The notes below the pieces were generated by a model that did not search any database, was not told the origin of the DNA, and saw only the letters and a program-made list of their open reading frames with translations. DNA of 64,000 nt from an uncultured Pluralibacter sp. (GTDB lineage Bacteria > Pseudomonadota > Gammaproteobacteria > Enterobacterales > Enterobacteriaceae). Shown one piece after another: positions 9,080 to 18,805 of the stretch; within the stretch, counting starts at the first letter, position 1, and the number at the start of each line of letters is the position of its first letter. Location of the stretch: contig NZ_CAJYMB010000010.1 in the NCBI RefSeq assembly GCF_913775985.1, forward strand, positions 1 through 64,000. The letters are read 5' to 3'. A program made the position numbers and the translations under genes.

Positions 9080-9738
9080 TGCGGGCCCCCGGCGTTCAGA
9101 TCGCGAATGATACTGCGGGTACGGGTGATGCAGGTGAGGGCGCTGCCCGCCGCAATAATGATTAATACTGCCAGAAACAGCTGCTGGCTCCACGACGGGG
9201 CGATCGCTGCTATTACTGAGGTGCCGGTCAGCAGCGCCATGCGGTGCTGCTTGGCCATCGGGCCGCTGAAGCGCTGGGCCAGCCCGCAGGTGCCGCCCAG
9301 CAGGCGCACGTAGGCGGTGGCGATGGCCAGCAGGGCGCATGCCCAGCCCAGCGGCGCGGCGGCGGGATAAAGGGTGATGCCGTAGCCTGCGCCGAGCAGC
9401 AGCAGCGTGTCGGAAACGCGATCCGGGAGTTCGTTATAGACCGCGCCCGCCGGGCTTCTCAGCCCGCCTTCCACCGCCACCATACCGTCGAGCAGGTTGC
9501 AGATAAGCCGGCCCTGAATGCCCAGCGCGGCAACAATAAACAGAATGCGCTGCCCCGGCACGCTGGCGCAGTGCCAGACCGCCAGATAGCAGAGTGCAGA
9601 AACGGCAGCAAAGAGAATACTAAATAGCGAGATGCCGTTGGGCGTGCAGCCCTTCGCGCGAAGATAGCGGGCGGCGCCCGAAGCCCAGCGGGTCTGCCGT
9701 GCTTTAATCGGACGGCGATCCTGGATGTCCTTGTCCAT
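9076..9738 (-). CDS. CDP-alcohol phosphatidyltransferase family protein (YnbA-like)
   Basis: A 220-residue polytopic membrane protein. Residues 81-110 carry a CDP-alcohol phosphotransferase motif in altered form: N81-LL-D84-G85-MV-A88-V89, then G98, N102, D106 and D110. The classical motif is D-x2-DG-x2-AR-x8-G-x3-D-x3-D, so two of four metal-site aspartates are asparagine and the arginine is valine. E. coli YnbA, as I recall it, has the same two asparagines. ATG at 9738 is chosen because AAGAAGAG lies just upstream; the ATG at 9771 lacks a ribosome site. It heads the lipid set and lies 85 bases after the ASCH gene. The alcohol it uses is unknown. Confidence 0.82.
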   Translation of the reverse strand: MDKDIQDRRPIKARQTRWASGAARYLRAKGCTPNGISLFSILFAAVSALCYLAVWHCASVPGQRILFIVAALGIQGRLICNLLDGMVAVEGGLRSPAGAVYNELPDRVSDTLLLLGAGYGITLYPAAAPLGWACALLAIATAYVRLLGGTCGLAQRFSGPMAKQHRMALLTGTSVIAAIAPSWSQQLFLAVLIIIAAGSALTCITRTRSIIRDLNAGGPQ

Positions 9739-9823
9739 ATGCAAACTCTTCTTTGAAATGAGAGAGTGCATAATATAGGCGCAGTGAACAAAAAACTAAC
9801 AGTTATCCGGTTTCGAACTCTTT

Positions 9824-10240
9824 CTACGGGGCGGCCTCAACCAGCGTAAAAGTTTCATAAACCAGCTCCATATCGGGTGCGAAACAGCCCTCGCGCTCGA
9901 AAAATTCCCGGTGGGCCTGCCGCCAGTAGTCGAGGCTGAGATCCCCTTCGCCTTCCAGCGCCGCCTGCGCCGCGCTGACCTCATCAAAGCGCACCAGCGT
10001 CAGGGAGAGCGTGCGGATGACACACGCCGCCTCGCCGCGCCCGTTGAGCACGATGTGGTACGCGCCGGGCGTGACTGCCGGTGTTTCCTGACGGAAGCTT
10101 GCCAGTGAGCCGCAGGTACCGCGTTTTTTACCGGCGATAACCAGCGCCAGCAGCTCGTCGGCAAGCGCCGGAGAGTCGCCGAAGGACCAGCAGTGCGCCG
10201 CCGGATATTTCTCCAGCCACGCGGTTTTCAGCGCCGTCAT
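9824..10240 (-). CDS. ASCH-domain protein
   Basis: A 138-residue stand-alone ASCH domain, a PUA-like beta-barrel fold. The sequence has the family layout: AHCWSFGDSPALADELLALVIAGKKRGT, then a central GAYHIVLNGRGEAACVIRT strand pair and a LDYWRQAHREFFE helix. Members are thought to bind RNA or nucleotides, and some bacterial ones cleave RNA or hydrolyse modified cytidines; none of this is proved here. Its ATG overlaps the iclR stop as ATGA, so it is translated from the iclR message. Confidence 0.85.
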   Translation of the reverse strand: MTALKTAWLEKYPAAHCWSFGDSPALADELLALVIAGKKRGTCGSLASFRQETPAVTPGAYHIVLNGRGEAACVIRTLSLTLVRFDEVSAAQAALEGEGDLSLDYWRQAHREFFEREGCFAPDMELVYETFTLVEAAP

Positions 10241-11064
10241 CGGGTGCCACCGTAGGCCAGCGTCACTTCCTTTGCGGCTTTAATCACCATCGCGCCGATC
10301 TCGGTGACCCGGTCATCGGTCATGCGGGAAATCGGCCCGGAAATCGAGATCGCGGCAAACGGCTCGCGGTGCTCGTCGAAGATGCAGGAGGCGACGCAGC
10401 GCAGGCCCAGGGCGTGCTCTTCGTCGTCAAAGGAGTAGCCGCGCTTGCGGGTCAGGGCCAGATCCTCTTTCAGATGCACAGGCGAGACCAGCGTCGCGTG
10501 GGTATAGGCGTGCAGCCCTTTTCGGTGCAGCAGGCCGCTGACCTGCTCCTCGCTGAGCCGGGAGAGAAATGCCTTGCCCGCGCCGGAAGCGTGCATCGGC
10601 AGCTTGCCGCCGATGGGCGCCGACATGCGCATCAGCTGGGTGCACTGCACCTGGTCGATAATAATGGCTTCGTGATCGCTCGGGTCGAGCACTGCGAGAT
10701 TCACCGTTTCGCCGGACTCTTCCATCAGCGCGCGCAATATCGGATGGACGATGGCCAGCAGGTTGCGGCTCTGCAGAAAGCTGCTGCCGACAATAAAGGC
10801 GTGGGCGCCGATGGTCCAGTGCCCGAGATCGCCCACCTGGCGCACAAAACCCTGCTGCTGCATGGTGCTCAGCAGACGATGAGTGGTGGAGTTTGGCAGC
10901 CCGGCCTGCTGGGCCAGCTCGGTTAATGCCACGCTGCCGTGCGCTTCGGCGATATACTCCAGCAGCGTCAGGCCGCGGGTTAAGGACTGAACCTGGCCGC
11001 CGGCCTGGGCAGCGACGTTTGCGGCAGGTTTTCTGCCGCGTTTGGCGGGAACGGTAGCTATCAT
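10237..11064 (-). CDS. iclR: Acetate operon repressor IclR
   Basis: IclR represses aceBAK and its own gene; glyoxylate and pyruvate modulate binding. The 275-residue protein aligns with E. coli IclR along its length. The winged helix-turn-helix lies at about residues 30-90 (ALTELAQQAGLPNSTTHRLLSTMQ) and the effector domain follows (GKLPMHASGAGKAFL, GYSFDDEEHALGLRCVA). The ATG at 11064, giving the family start with KRGRKP, is preferred over one 33 bases upstream. In K-12 iclR stands between aceK and metH; here an ASCH gene and three lipid genes follow it on the same strand. Confidence 0.97.
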   Translation of the reverse strand: MIATVPAKRGRKPAANVAAQAGGQVQSLTRGLTLLEYIAEAHGSVALTELAQQAGLPNSTTHRLLSTMQQQGFVRQVGDLGHWTIGAHAFIVGSSFLQSRNLLAIVHPILRALMEESGETVNLAVLDPSDHEAIIIDQVQCTQLMRMSAPIGGKLPMHASGAGKAFLSRLSEEQVSGLLHRKGLHAYTHATLVSPVHLKEDLALTRKRGYSFDDEEHALGLRCVASCIFDEHREPFAAISISGPISRMTDDRVTEIGAMVIKAAKEVTLAYGGTR

Positions 11065-11087
11065 GCTGAACTCCATTTTCTGTATCG

Positions 11088-11102
11088 TGGAAATCATTTT
11101 CG
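11088..11102 (-). promoter_or_regulatory. IclR autoregulatory operator
   Basis: TGGAAATCATTTTCG (given on the plus strand) fits the IclR palindrome TGGAAAT-N-ATTTCCA and lies 24 bases upstream of the iclR start, as in E. coli. It should mediate autorepression. Confidence 0.75.
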
Positions 11103-11153
11103 TTTTATCTGGCTACATTGCAACCGCTTTAAAACTGATCGGATCAGTGCCTG

Positions 11154-11166
11154 TGAACATCTTTCA
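11154..11166 (+). promoter_or_regulatory. MetR binding site upstream of metH
   Basis: TGAACATCTTTCA is a perfect match to the MetR consensus TGAANNWNNTTCA, 79 bases before the metH start. MetR activates metH and metE with homocysteine as co-effector; metR is not in this window. Confidence 0.75.
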
Positions 11167-11244
11167 TGTTCAGCGAGGCTCTCTTTTCCCCTTACGGTGA
11201 TTGTGCCACTATGCCTTGTTGATTAGCGCGTTGTCGGAGTGGAT

Positions 11245-14200
11245 GTGAGCATTATAAAAAAGCAGCTTGAGCAGCAATTGAATGACCGGATCCTCGTGCT
11301 GGACGGGGGCATGGGCACCATGATCCAGAGCTACCGCCTGAGCGAAGAAGCATTCCGCGGCGAGCGTTTCGCCGACTGGCCCTGCGATCTGAAAGGCAAT
11401 AACGATCTGCTGGTATTGACCCAGCCGGACACTATCGCCGCGATCCACAACGCCTATTTTGACGCCGGGGCGGATATCGTCGAGACCAACACCTTTAACT
11501 CGACCACCATCGCGATGGCGGACTACCAGATGGAGTCCCTGTCGGCAGAAATTAACTTTGCCGCTGCCAGGCTTGCCCGCACCTGCGCCGACGAATGGAC
11601 TGCCAGAGATCCGCACAAGCCGCGCTACGTTGCCGGGGTGCTCGGCCCGACCAACCGCACTGCCTCCATCTCACCGGACGTTAACGATCCGGCGTTTCGC
11701 AACGTCACTTTTGATCAGCTGGTGGCCGCCTACCGGGAGTCTACGAAAGCGCTGGTGGAGGGCGGAGCGGATCTGATCATGATTGAAACGGTGTTCGATA
11801 CTCTGAACGCTAAAGCCGCCATCTACGCGGTGAAAGCAGAATTTGAAGCGCTGGGTGTCGAACTGCCGATCATGATTTCCGGCACCATTACCGATGCTTC
11901 CGGGCGCACGCTGTCCGGGCAAACCACCGAAGCCTTCTACAACTCCCTGCGCCACGCCGACGCGCTGACCTTCGGCCTCAACTGCGCCCTCGGCCCGGAC
12001 GAGCTGCGCCAGTACGTGCAGGAGCTGTCGCGCATCGCGGAGTGCTACGTTACCGCCCATCCGAACGCCGGTCTGCCGAACGCCTTTGGCGAGTACGATC
12101 TCGATGCCGACACCATGGCGGCGCAGATCCGCGAGTGGGCCGAGTCCGGCTTTCTCAATATCGTTGGCGGCTGCTGCGGCACCACCCCCGAGCACATTGC
12201 GGCCATGAGCCGGGCCGTTGCCGGCCTGCCGCCGCGCCGGCTGCCCGAGCTTCCGGTGGCCTGCCGGCTGTCTGGCCTGGAGCCGCTGAATATCGGCGAA
12301 GAGAGCCTGTTTGTGAACGTCGGCGAACGTACTAACGTTACCGGTTCGGCTAAGTTTAAGCGGCTGATAAAAGAAGAGAAATACGGCGAGGCGCTGGATG
12401 TTGCCCGCCAGCAGGTGGAAAGCGGCGCGCAGATTATCGACATCAACATGGATGAGGGGATGCTCGACGCCGAAGCGGCAATGGTGCGCTTTCTCAACCT
12501 GATTGCCGGCGAGCCGGACATCGCCCGGGTGCCCATCATGATCGACTCCTCGAAGTGGGACGTCATCGAGAAAGGGCTGAAGTGCATTCAGGGCAAAGGT
12601 ATCGTCAACTCCATCTCCATGAAAGAGGGCGTGGAGGCCTTTATCCACCATGCGAAGCAGGTGCGGCGCTACGGTGCGGCGGTGGTGGTGATGGCCTTTG
12701 ACGAAGTGGGGCAGGCGGATACCCGGGAGCGTAAAATCGAGATCTGCCGCCGGGCCTACAAAATTCTCACCGAAGAGGTGGGCTTTCCGCCGGAAGATAT
12801 TATCTTCGACCCCAACATCTTCGCCGTCGCCACCGGCATCGAAGAGCACAACAACTACGCCCAGGACTTTATCGGCGCCTGCGAGGACATCAAGCGCGAG
12901 CTGCCCCACGCCCTGATCTCCGGCGGCGTCTCCAACGTGTCGTTCTCGTTTCGCGGCAACGATCCGGTACGCGAAGCCATCCACGCGGTGTTCCTCTACT
13001 ACGCCATTCGCAACGGCATGGACATGGGCATTGTTAACGCCGGCCAGCTGGCGATTTACGACGATCTGCCCGGCGAGCTGCGCGACGCGGTGGAGGACGT
13101 TATTCTCAACCGCCGGGACGACAGCACCGAGCGGCTGCTCGATCTGGCGGAGAAGTACCGCGGCAGCAAGAGCGACGAGGCGGCGAATATCCAGCAGGCG
13201 GAGTGGCGCGGCTGGGAGGTGAAAAAGCGGCTGGAGTACTCGCTGGTGAAGGGCATCACCGAGTTTATCGAGCTGGATACCGAAGAGGCCCGCCAGCAGG
13301 CGGCGCGCCCCATCGAAGTGATCGAAGGCCCGCTGATGGACGGCATGAATGTGGTGGGCGACCTGTTCGGCGAAGGCAAGATGTTCCTGCCCCAGGTGGT
13401 GAAGTCCGCCCGGGTGATGAAGCAGGCGGTGGCCTATCTGGAACCCTACATCGAAGCCAGCAAAGAGAAGGGCAGCACCAACGGCAAGATGGTGATCGCC
13501 ACCGTGAAGGGTGACGTGCACGACATCGGCAAAAACATCGTTGGCGTGGTGCTGCAGTGCAACAACTACGAAATTATCGATCTCGGCGTGATGGTGCCGA
13601 CGGACAAAATTCTTAAAACCGCCCGGGAAGTGAACGCCGACCTGATTGGTCTCTCGGGGCTTATCACGCCGTCGCTGGACGAAATGGTCAACGTGGCAAA
13701 AGAGATGGAGCGCCAGGGCTTTACCATTCCGCTGCTGATCGGCGGCGCGACCACCTCCAAAGCCCACACCGCGGTGAAAATCGAGCAGAACTACAGCGGC
13801 CCGACAGTGTACGTGCAGAATGCCTCGCGCACCGTCGGCGTGGTCTCCGCGCTGCTCTCCGCGGCCCAGCGCGACGACTTTGTTGCCCGCACCCGCAAGG
13901 AGTACGAAACGGTGCGCGTCCAGCACGCCCGCAAGAAGCCGCGCACGCCGCCGGTTACCCTGCAGGCCGCGCGGGATAACGACCTGGCCTTCGACTGGGA
14001 GAGCTATACGCCGCCGGTGGCTCATCGTCTCGGAGTGCAGGAGGTCAGCGCCAGTATTGATACTTTGCGCAACTACATCGACTGGACGCCATTCTTTATG
14101 ACCTGGTCGCTGGCGGGCAAATACCCGCGCATTCTCGAAGACGAGGTGGTTGGCGAAGAAGCGCAGCGCCTGTTCAAGGACGCCAACGATCTGCTGGACA

Positions 14201-14928
14201 AGCTCAGCGCAGAGAAATCCCTCAACCCGCGCGGCGTGGTCGGGCTGTTCCCGGCCAACCGCGTTGATGACGATGTAGAGATTTACCACGACGAAACCCG
14301 CACTCGCGTGCAGGCGGTCGGCTGCCACCTGCGCCAGCAGACTGAGAAAGTGGGTTTTGCCAACTACTGCCTCGCGGATTTTGTTGCGCCGAAATCGAGC
14401 GGCAAAGCGGACTACATCGGCGCCTTCGCCGTCACCGGCGGGCTGGAGGAGGACGCCCTCGCCGACGCCTACGACGCGCAGCATGACGACTACAACAAAA
14501 TCATGATTAAAGCGGTGGCCGATCGGCTGGCGGAAGCCTTTACCGAATACCTGCACGAGCGGGTGCGCAAGGTCTACTGGGGCTATGCCGCCAATGAAAA
14601 CCTCAGCAATGAAGATCTGATCCGCGAAAACTATCAGGGCATTCGCCCGGCACCGGGCTACCCGGCCTGCCCGGAGCACACAGAAAAGGCCACCATCTGG
14701 CAGCTGCTGGACGTCGAGACCCACACCGGTATGAAGCTCACCGAGTCTTACGCCATGTGGCCGGGGGCGTCGGTCTCCGGCTGGTACTTCAGCCATCCGG
14801 ACAGCAAATACTTTGCCGTGGCGCAGATCCAGCGCGACCAGGTGGAGGACTACGCGCGGCGTAAAGGCATGAGCGTGGCGGAAACCGAACGCTGGCTGGC
14901 GCCAAATCTGGGCTACGACGCGGACTGA
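11245..14928 (+). CDS. metH: Cobalamin-dependent methionine synthase
   Basis: MetH moves a methyl group from 5-methyltetrahydrofolate through cobalamin to homocysteine. The 1227-residue product equals E. coli MetH. Domains in order: homocysteine-binding barrel (to about 325, with zinc cysteines including GGCCGTTP), pterin-binding barrel (about 355-615, [11 protein letters not shown]), cobalamin module ([12 protein letters not shown], where the histidine is the lower ligand) and C-terminal reactivation domain ([16 protein letters not shown]). The start is GTG. Two in-frame GTGs lie six bases apart (11239 and 11245); the second is chosen since it gives the E. coli length and sits five bases after GGAG. 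Confidence 0.97.
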   Translation: MSIIKKQLEQQLNDRILVLDGGMGTMIQSYRLSEEAFRGERFADWPCDLKGNNDLLVLTQPDTIAAIHNAYFDAGADIVETNTFNSTTIAMADYQMESLSAEINFAAARLARTCADEWTARDPHKPRYVAGVLGPTNRTASISPDVNDPAFRNVTFDQLVAAYRESTKALVEGGADLIMIETVFDTLNAKAAIYAVKAEFEALGVELPIMISGTITDASGRTLSGQTTEAFYNSLRHADALTFGLNCALGPDELRQYVQELSRIAECYVTAHPNAGLPNAFGEYDLDADTMAAQIREWAESGFLNIVGGCCGTTPEHIAAMSRAVAGLPPRRLPELPVACRLSGLEPLNIGEESLFVNVGERTNVTGSAKFKRLIKEEKYGEALDVARQQVESGAQIIDINMDEGMLDAEAAMVRFLNLIAGEPDIARVPIMIDSSKWDVIEKGLKCIQGKGIVNSISMKEGVEAFIHHAKQVRRYGAAVVVMAFDEVGQADTRERKIEICRRAYKILTEEVGFPPEDIIFDPNIFAVATGIEEHNNYAQDFIGACEDIKRELPHALISGGVSNVSFSFRGNDPVREAIHAVFLYYAIRNGMDMGIVNAGQLAIYDDLPGELRDAVEDVILNRRDDSTERLLDLAEKYRGSKSDEAANIQQAEWRGWEVKKRLEYSLVKGITEFIELDTEEARQQAARPIEVIEGPLMDGMNVVGDLFGEGKMFLPQVVKSARVMKQAVAYLEPYIEASKEKGSTNGKMVIATVKGDVHDIGKNIVGVVLQCNNYEIIDLGVMVPTDKILKTAREVNADLIGLSGLITPSLDEMVNVAKEMERQGFTIPLLIGGATTSKAHTAVKIEQNYSGPTVYVQNASRTVGVVSALLSAAQRDDFVARTRKEYETVRVQHARKKPRTPPVTLQAARDNDLAFDWESYTPPVAHRLGVQEVSASIDTLRNYIDWTPFFMTWSLAGKYPRILEDEVVGEEAQRLFKDANDLLDKLSAEKSLNPRGVVGLFPANRVDDDVEIYHDETRTRVQAVGCHLRQQTEKVGFANYCLADFVAPKSSGKADYIGAFAVTGGLEEDALADAYDAQHDDYNKIMIKAVADRLAEAFTEYLHERVRKVYWGYAANENLSNEDLIRENYQGIRPAPGYPACPEHTEKATIWQLLDVETHTGMKLTESYAMWPGASVSGWYFSHPDSKYFAVAQIQRDQVEDYARRKGMSVAETERWLAPNLGYDAD

Positions 14929-14959
14929 TTCACAAAACTGTCATTTTTCTTTACAACAA

Positions 14960-14990
14960 ACAGGGCACCGCAAGGGTGCTCTGTCTCTTT
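14960..14990 (+). terminator. metH terminator
   Basis: CAGGGCACC and GGTGCTCTG form a stem (one G-T pair) with a short loop, followed by a T-rich stretch, 32 bases after the metH stop. Confidence 0.8.
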
Positions 14991-15099
14991 CTAAGCCATA
15001 ACCCCCTATACTGAATGATCGCGTTTTTCGCCATAGCCTCAGGAAGAGGCCCGAAAAGCGCTGCAGGAATCTTAATAATGATAAGGAGAATAAGAACCC

Positions 15100-16731
15100 G
15101 TGTTGATCTTGTTACACTTGCTTTCTGCTGTATCCCTGCTGGTGTGGGGAACCCATATTGTGCGAACCGGCGTCATGCGCGTTTTCGGCGCGCGCCTGCG
15201 TACCGTGCTCAGCCGCAGCGTTGAGAAAAAGCCGCTGGCGTTCTGTGCCGGGATCGGCGTGACCGCGCTGGTACAGAGCAGCAACGCCACCACCATGCTG
15301 GTGACCTCGTTTGTCGCTCAGGATCTGGTGGCGCTGACGCCCGCGCTGGTGATCGTTCTCGGTGCCGATGTCGGTACCGCCCTGATGGCCCGCGTGCTGA
15401 CCTTTGATCTGTCGTGGCTGTCGCCGCTGCTGATTTTCGTCGGCGTGATCTTCTTTCTCGGCCGCCGGCAGACCCGCGCCGGTCAGCTCGGCCGCGTCGG
15501 TATCGGCCTCGGGCTGATCCTGCTGGCGCTGGAGCTTATCGTCCAGGCGGTGCACCCGATAACCCAGGCCAACGGCGTGCAGGTGATTTTCGCCTCGCTG
15601 ACCGGCGATATCATGCTGGATGCGCTGATTGGCGCGGTGTTTGCCATCATTACCTACTCCAGCCTGGCGGCGGTGCTGCTGACCGCGACCCTGACGGCGA
15701 CCGGCGTTATCTCTTTCCCGGTGGCGCTGTGCCTGGTGATCGGCGCGAATCTCGGTTCCGGCCTGCTGGCGATGCTCAACAACAGCGCCGCGAACGCCGC
15801 CGCCCGACGGGTTGCCCTCGGCAGCTTGCTGTTCAAGCTGGTGGGCAGCCTGATCGTGCTGCCGTTTATCCACCCGCTGGCGGGGCTCATGAGCAAGCTG
15901 GGCTTGCCTGAATCCGAGCTGGTTATCTATTTCCACGTCTTCTACAACCTGATCCGCTGCCTGGCAATGGTGCCATTCGCCGAGCCGATGGCGCGCTTTT
16001 GCAAGCGGATGATCCGCGAAGAGCCCGAGCTGGACGCGCGGCTGAAGCCGAAGCATCTCGATACCTCCGCGCTGGATACGCCAACCCTGGCGCTGGCGAA
16101 CGCCGCCCGCGAAGCCCTGCGCATCGGCGATGCGATGGAAAACATGATGGCGGGGCTGCACATAATCATGCACGGCGAGCCGCGGCAAGAGAAAGAGCTG
16201 CGCAAAATCGCCGACGATATCAACGTGCTGTACACCGCCATTAAGCTTTACCTGGCCAGAATGCCGAAAGACGAGCTGGCGGAAGAGGAGTCCCGGCGCT
16301 GGGCGGAGATTATCGAGATGTCCCTGAACCTGGAGCAGGCGGCAGATATTCTTGAGCGCATGGGCAGCGAAATTGCCGATAAATCCCTGGCCGCGCGGCG
16401 GGCGTTTTCAGTGGAAGGTTTAAAAGAGCTGGACGCCCTGTACGACCAGCTGCTCAGCAACCTGCAGCTGGCGATGTCGGTCTTTTTCTCCGGCGACGTG
16501 GACAGCGCCCGCCGCTTGCGCCGCAACAAGCACCGCTTCCGGCTGCTCAACCGGCGCTACTCCCACGCCCACGTCGATCGCCTGCATCAGCAAAATGTGC
16601 AGAGTATTGAAACCAGCTCCCTGCACCTGGGGCTGCTGGGGGATATGAAGCGTCTGAACTCGCTGTTCTGCGCGGTGGCCTACAGCGTGCTGGAGCAGCC
16701 GGACGAAGACGATAAGCGCGACGAATATTAA
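15100..16731 (+). CDS. yjbB: Na+/phosphate cotransporter family protein YjbB
   Basis: A 543-residue inner-membrane protein, same length as E. coli YjbB. The N-terminal half contains the two Na/Pi cotransporter repeats with the QSSNATT signature (ALVQSSNATTMLVTS) and the matching second-repeat segment ITYSSLAAVLLTATL. The C-terminal ~220 residues form a PhoU-like helical domain (LANAAREALRIGDAMENMM ... RRWAEIIEMSLNLEQAADI). E. coli YjbB exports phosphate when polyphosphate is high. The start is GTG, preceded by AAGGAG. The pepE gene that follows in K-12 is absent. Confidence 0.95.
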   Translation: MLILLHLLSAVSLLVWGTHIVRTGVMRVFGARLRTVLSRSVEKKPLAFCAGIGVTALVQSSNATTMLVTSFVAQDLVALTPALVIVLGADVGTALMARVLTFDLSWLSPLLIFVGVIFFLGRRQTRAGQLGRVGIGLGLILLALELIVQAVHPITQANGVQVIFASLTGDIMLDALIGAVFAIITYSSLAAVLLTATLTATGVISFPVALCLVIGANLGSGLLAMLNNSAANAAARRVALGSLLFKLVGSLIVLPFIHPLAGLMSKLGLPESELVIYFHVFYNLIRCLAMVPFAEPMARFCKRMIREEPELDARLKPKHLDTSALDTPTLALANAAREALRIGDAMENMMAGLHIIMHGEPRQEKELRKIADDINVLYTAIKLYLARMPKDELAEEESRRWAEIIEMSLNLEQAADILERMGSEIADKSLAARRAFSVEGLKELDALYDQLLSNLQLAMSVFFSGDVDSARRLRRNKHRFRLLNRRYSHAHVDRLHQQNVQSIETSSLHLGLLGDMKRLNSLFCAVAYSVLEQPDEDDKRDEY

Positions 16732-16735
16732 TAAG

Positions 16736-16756
16736 AGGCAGCCCGCCGGGCTGCCT
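16736..16756. terminator. Hairpin between yjbB and the convergent SDH-like gene
   Basis: AGGCAGCCCG and CGGGCTGCCT form a near-perfect 10-bp stem directly after yjbB. Neither side has a good T-run, so termination in both directions is only likely. Confidence 0.6.
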
Positions 16757-16764
16757 GAAGGGCG

Positions 16765-17577
16765 TTAGCCGGCGCGGGCGAAGGCGGCAGCTTCCGCAAC
16801 CAGCGCGTCGTCCGGGCGCACGCCGGTGTACATCACGAACTGCTCTACCGCCTGCAGGGCGATGACCTCAGCGCCGCTGATGGTTTTCTTGCCGAGGCGC
16901 TGGGCTAGATTGATAACCGGGGTGTGCGCCGGCAGGGCGACCACGTCAAACACCACGCTCGCGGCAGACACCATGTCGCTGCTGAAGGCCAGCGCCTCGC
17001 TCTCCGCGCCGCCCGCCATGCCGATCGGCGTGACGTTAACCAGAATATCGCCTGCTATCCCTTCCGCTTCCGGCCGCCACTGAAAACCGTACTGCTGCGC
17101 CAGCGCGGTGCCGTTTTTCTCATTGCGGGCGGCGATGGTGACGTGCTTAAAACCGGCGTCGCGGAAGGCGGCAATCACCGCTTTTCCCATCCCGCCGCTG
17201 CCGCGGATGATTACCCGGGCGGCGGTATCGAGCTGATGACTCTCAATCAGGCTCTTCACCGCAATGTAGTCGGTATTGAAACCGGTCAGCCTGCCGTGGT
17301 CGTTGACGATAGTATTCACCGAGTCGATCACTTTTGCCGATGGATCAACCGCGTCGAGAAACGGGATGCAGACCTCTTTGAACGGCATGGACACCGCGCA
17401 GCCGCGGATGCCCAGCGCCCTGACGCCCTTCACTGCCGCTTCAATATCCTCGGTAGTAAAGGCTTTGTAGATAAAGTTCAGGTCGAGCTTTTGATACAGA
17501 TAGTTGTGAAAGCGGGTGCCGAAATTACCAGGGCGTCCGGCGAGCGACATGCACAGCAGGGTATCGCGATTGATCAT
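16765..17577 (-). CDS. Shikimate dehydrogenase-like protein (HI0607/SDH-L type)
   Basis: A 270-residue NADP-type dehydrogenase of the AroE superfamily. The catalytic Lys/Asp pair is recognisable in the N-terminal domain (MPFKE, then GFNTDYIA) and the glycine-rich loop is RGSGGMGKAV with the NADP-selective AARNEK. The substrate loop reads CMSLAGRPGNFGT instead of the usual SxS motif of AroE, as in Haemophilus HI0607. SDH-L enzymes act poorly on shikimate and their true substrate is not settled. It is monocistronic and convergent with yjbB. It is not the housekeeping aroE. Confidence 0.85.
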   Translation of the reverse strand: MINRDTLLCMSLAGRPGNFGTRFHNYLYQKLDLNFIYKAFTTEDIEAAVKGVRALGIRGCAVSMPFKEVCIPFLDAVDPSAKVIDSVNTIVNDHGRLTGFNTDYIAVKSLIESHQLDTAARVIIRGSGGMGKAVIAAFRDAGFKHVTIAARNEKNGTALAQQYGFQWRPEAEGIAGDILVNVTPIGMAGGAESEALAFSSDMVSAASVVFDVVALPAHTPVINLAQRLGKKTISGAEVIALQAVEQFVMYTGVRPDDALVAEAAAFARAG

Positions 17578-17791
17578 CCTAAATCTCCAGGGATATGACG
17601 GAATGCCCTGACATTAGCACCTCTGTCGTCGGGCTGCATAGGGACGCATTGAAATGTTATTGCCCTGATTTAATGCGTTTTTTATTAAAAAGAGTGCTCC
17701 TGGTCACATATTTTCACCCGATGGCTAAAAATCCCCGTTTTTTCGGCGTCACAATATGCGGTATATTGCGCGGCCATTGACAGGAGACACT

Positions 17792-18670
17792 ATGCTGCCA
17801 GCCCAATCCATCCGTTTAAATAAGTACATCAGCGAGAGCGGCATCTGCTCCCGCCGCGACGCCGACCGCTACATTGAGCAGGGAAACGTGTTCATCAACG
17901 GCAAGCGCGCGAGCATTGGCGACCAGGTGATGCCCGGCGATGTCGTTAAAGTTAACGGACAGGCGATTGAACCGCGCGAAGCGGACGATCTGGTGTTAAT
18001 TGCTCTCAACAAGCCGGTCGGTATCGTCAGCACCACCGAAGAGGGCGAGCGCGACAACATCGTGGATTATGTTAACCACAGCAAACGCGTTTTCCCGATT
18101 GGGCGGCTGGACAAAGACTCGCAGGGGCTGATTTTCCTCACCAACCACGGTGATCTGGTGAACAAGATCCTGCGCGCCGGCAACAACCACGAGAAAGAGT
18201 ATCTGGTCACGGTCAACAAACCCGTGACCGACGAGTTCGTGCGCGGCATGGGAGCGGGGGTACCGATCCTCGGCACGGTCACCAGGAAGTGCAAAGTGAA
18301 AAAAGAGGCGCCTTTTACCTTTCGCATCACCCTGGTGCAGGGGCTGAATCGCCAGATCCGCCGCATGTGCGAGCATTTCGGATTCGAAGTGACCAAGCTT
18401 GAGCGCACGCGAATTATGAACGTCAGCCTGAAGGGGCTGCCGGTGGGCGAATGGCGGGATCTGACCGACGACGAGCTGATTGAGCTGTTTAAGCTCATAG
18501 AGGGTTCAACCTCTGAGGCCAAACCGGCGAAAGTAAAGGCGAAGCCAAAAGCAACGTCCGCCGCTGTGAAAAAACCGGCGGCCGGCGCCAAGAATATGGC
18601 TAAAACGCCTGCCGAAATGGCGGCCCGCAAGCGCTTTACGGCGCCGGGGCGCAAGAAGAAAGGGCGCTGA
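17792..18670 (+). CDS. rluF: 23S rRNA pseudouridine(2604) synthase
   Basis: RluF isomerises U2604 of 23S rRNA and also U35 of tRNA-Tyr. The 292-residue protein has an N-terminal S4 RNA-binding domain (about 7-60, [22 protein letters not shown]), the pseudouridine-synthase core with the catalytic aspartate in [10 protein letters not shown], and a basic, Lys/Ala-rich tail ending in GRKKKGR. ATG at 17792 follows CAGGAGA by four bases and matches the E. coli start; the ATG 36 bases upstream lacks a ribosome site. Confidence 0.97.
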   Translation: MLPAQSIRLNKYISESGICSRRDADRYIEQGNVFINGKRASIGDQVMPGDVVKVNGQAIEPREADDLVLIALNKPVGIVSTTEEGERDNIVDYVNHSKRVFPIGRLDKDSQGLIFLTNHGDLVNKILRAGNNHEKEYLVTVNKPVTDEFVRGMGAGVPILGTVTRKCKVKKEAPFTFRITLVQGLNRQIRRMCEHFGFEVTKLERTRIMNVSLKGLPVGEWRDLTDDELIELFKLIEGSTSEAKPAKVKAKPKATSAAVKKPAAGAKNMAKTPAEMAARKRFTAPGRKKKGR

Positions 18671-18712
18671 TCCCATGAGCGGTTAAGGTCGGGCCTTTTA
18701 GCCGAGCAAAAG

Positions 18713-18746
18713 AAAAAGCGGGAGATACATGCTCCCGCTTTTTTAT
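18713..18746. terminator. Bidirectional terminator after rluF
   Basis: AAAAAGCGGGAG and CTCCCGCTTTTT form a 12-bp stem, flanked by As on the left and Ts on the right, so it can stop both rluF and the leftward autotransporter transcript. Confidence 0.9.
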
Positions 18747-18805
18747 TGGTTAAACGATGTCAGCCTCAATGCAGGCCGTTACTCCATGCCTGACGCGCTT
18801 CACCA

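Noticed and set aside
11671-14796. Very long antisense open frame (over 1000 codons) opposite metH
   Set aside because: It is a shadow of a GC-rich gene: metH is certain on the other strand and the antisense product has no family resemblance, being rich in His, Arg and Val as such shadows are.
15112-16188. Long His/Gln-rich open frame opposite yjbB
   Set aside because: Composition is typical of an antisense shadow and yjbB is certain.
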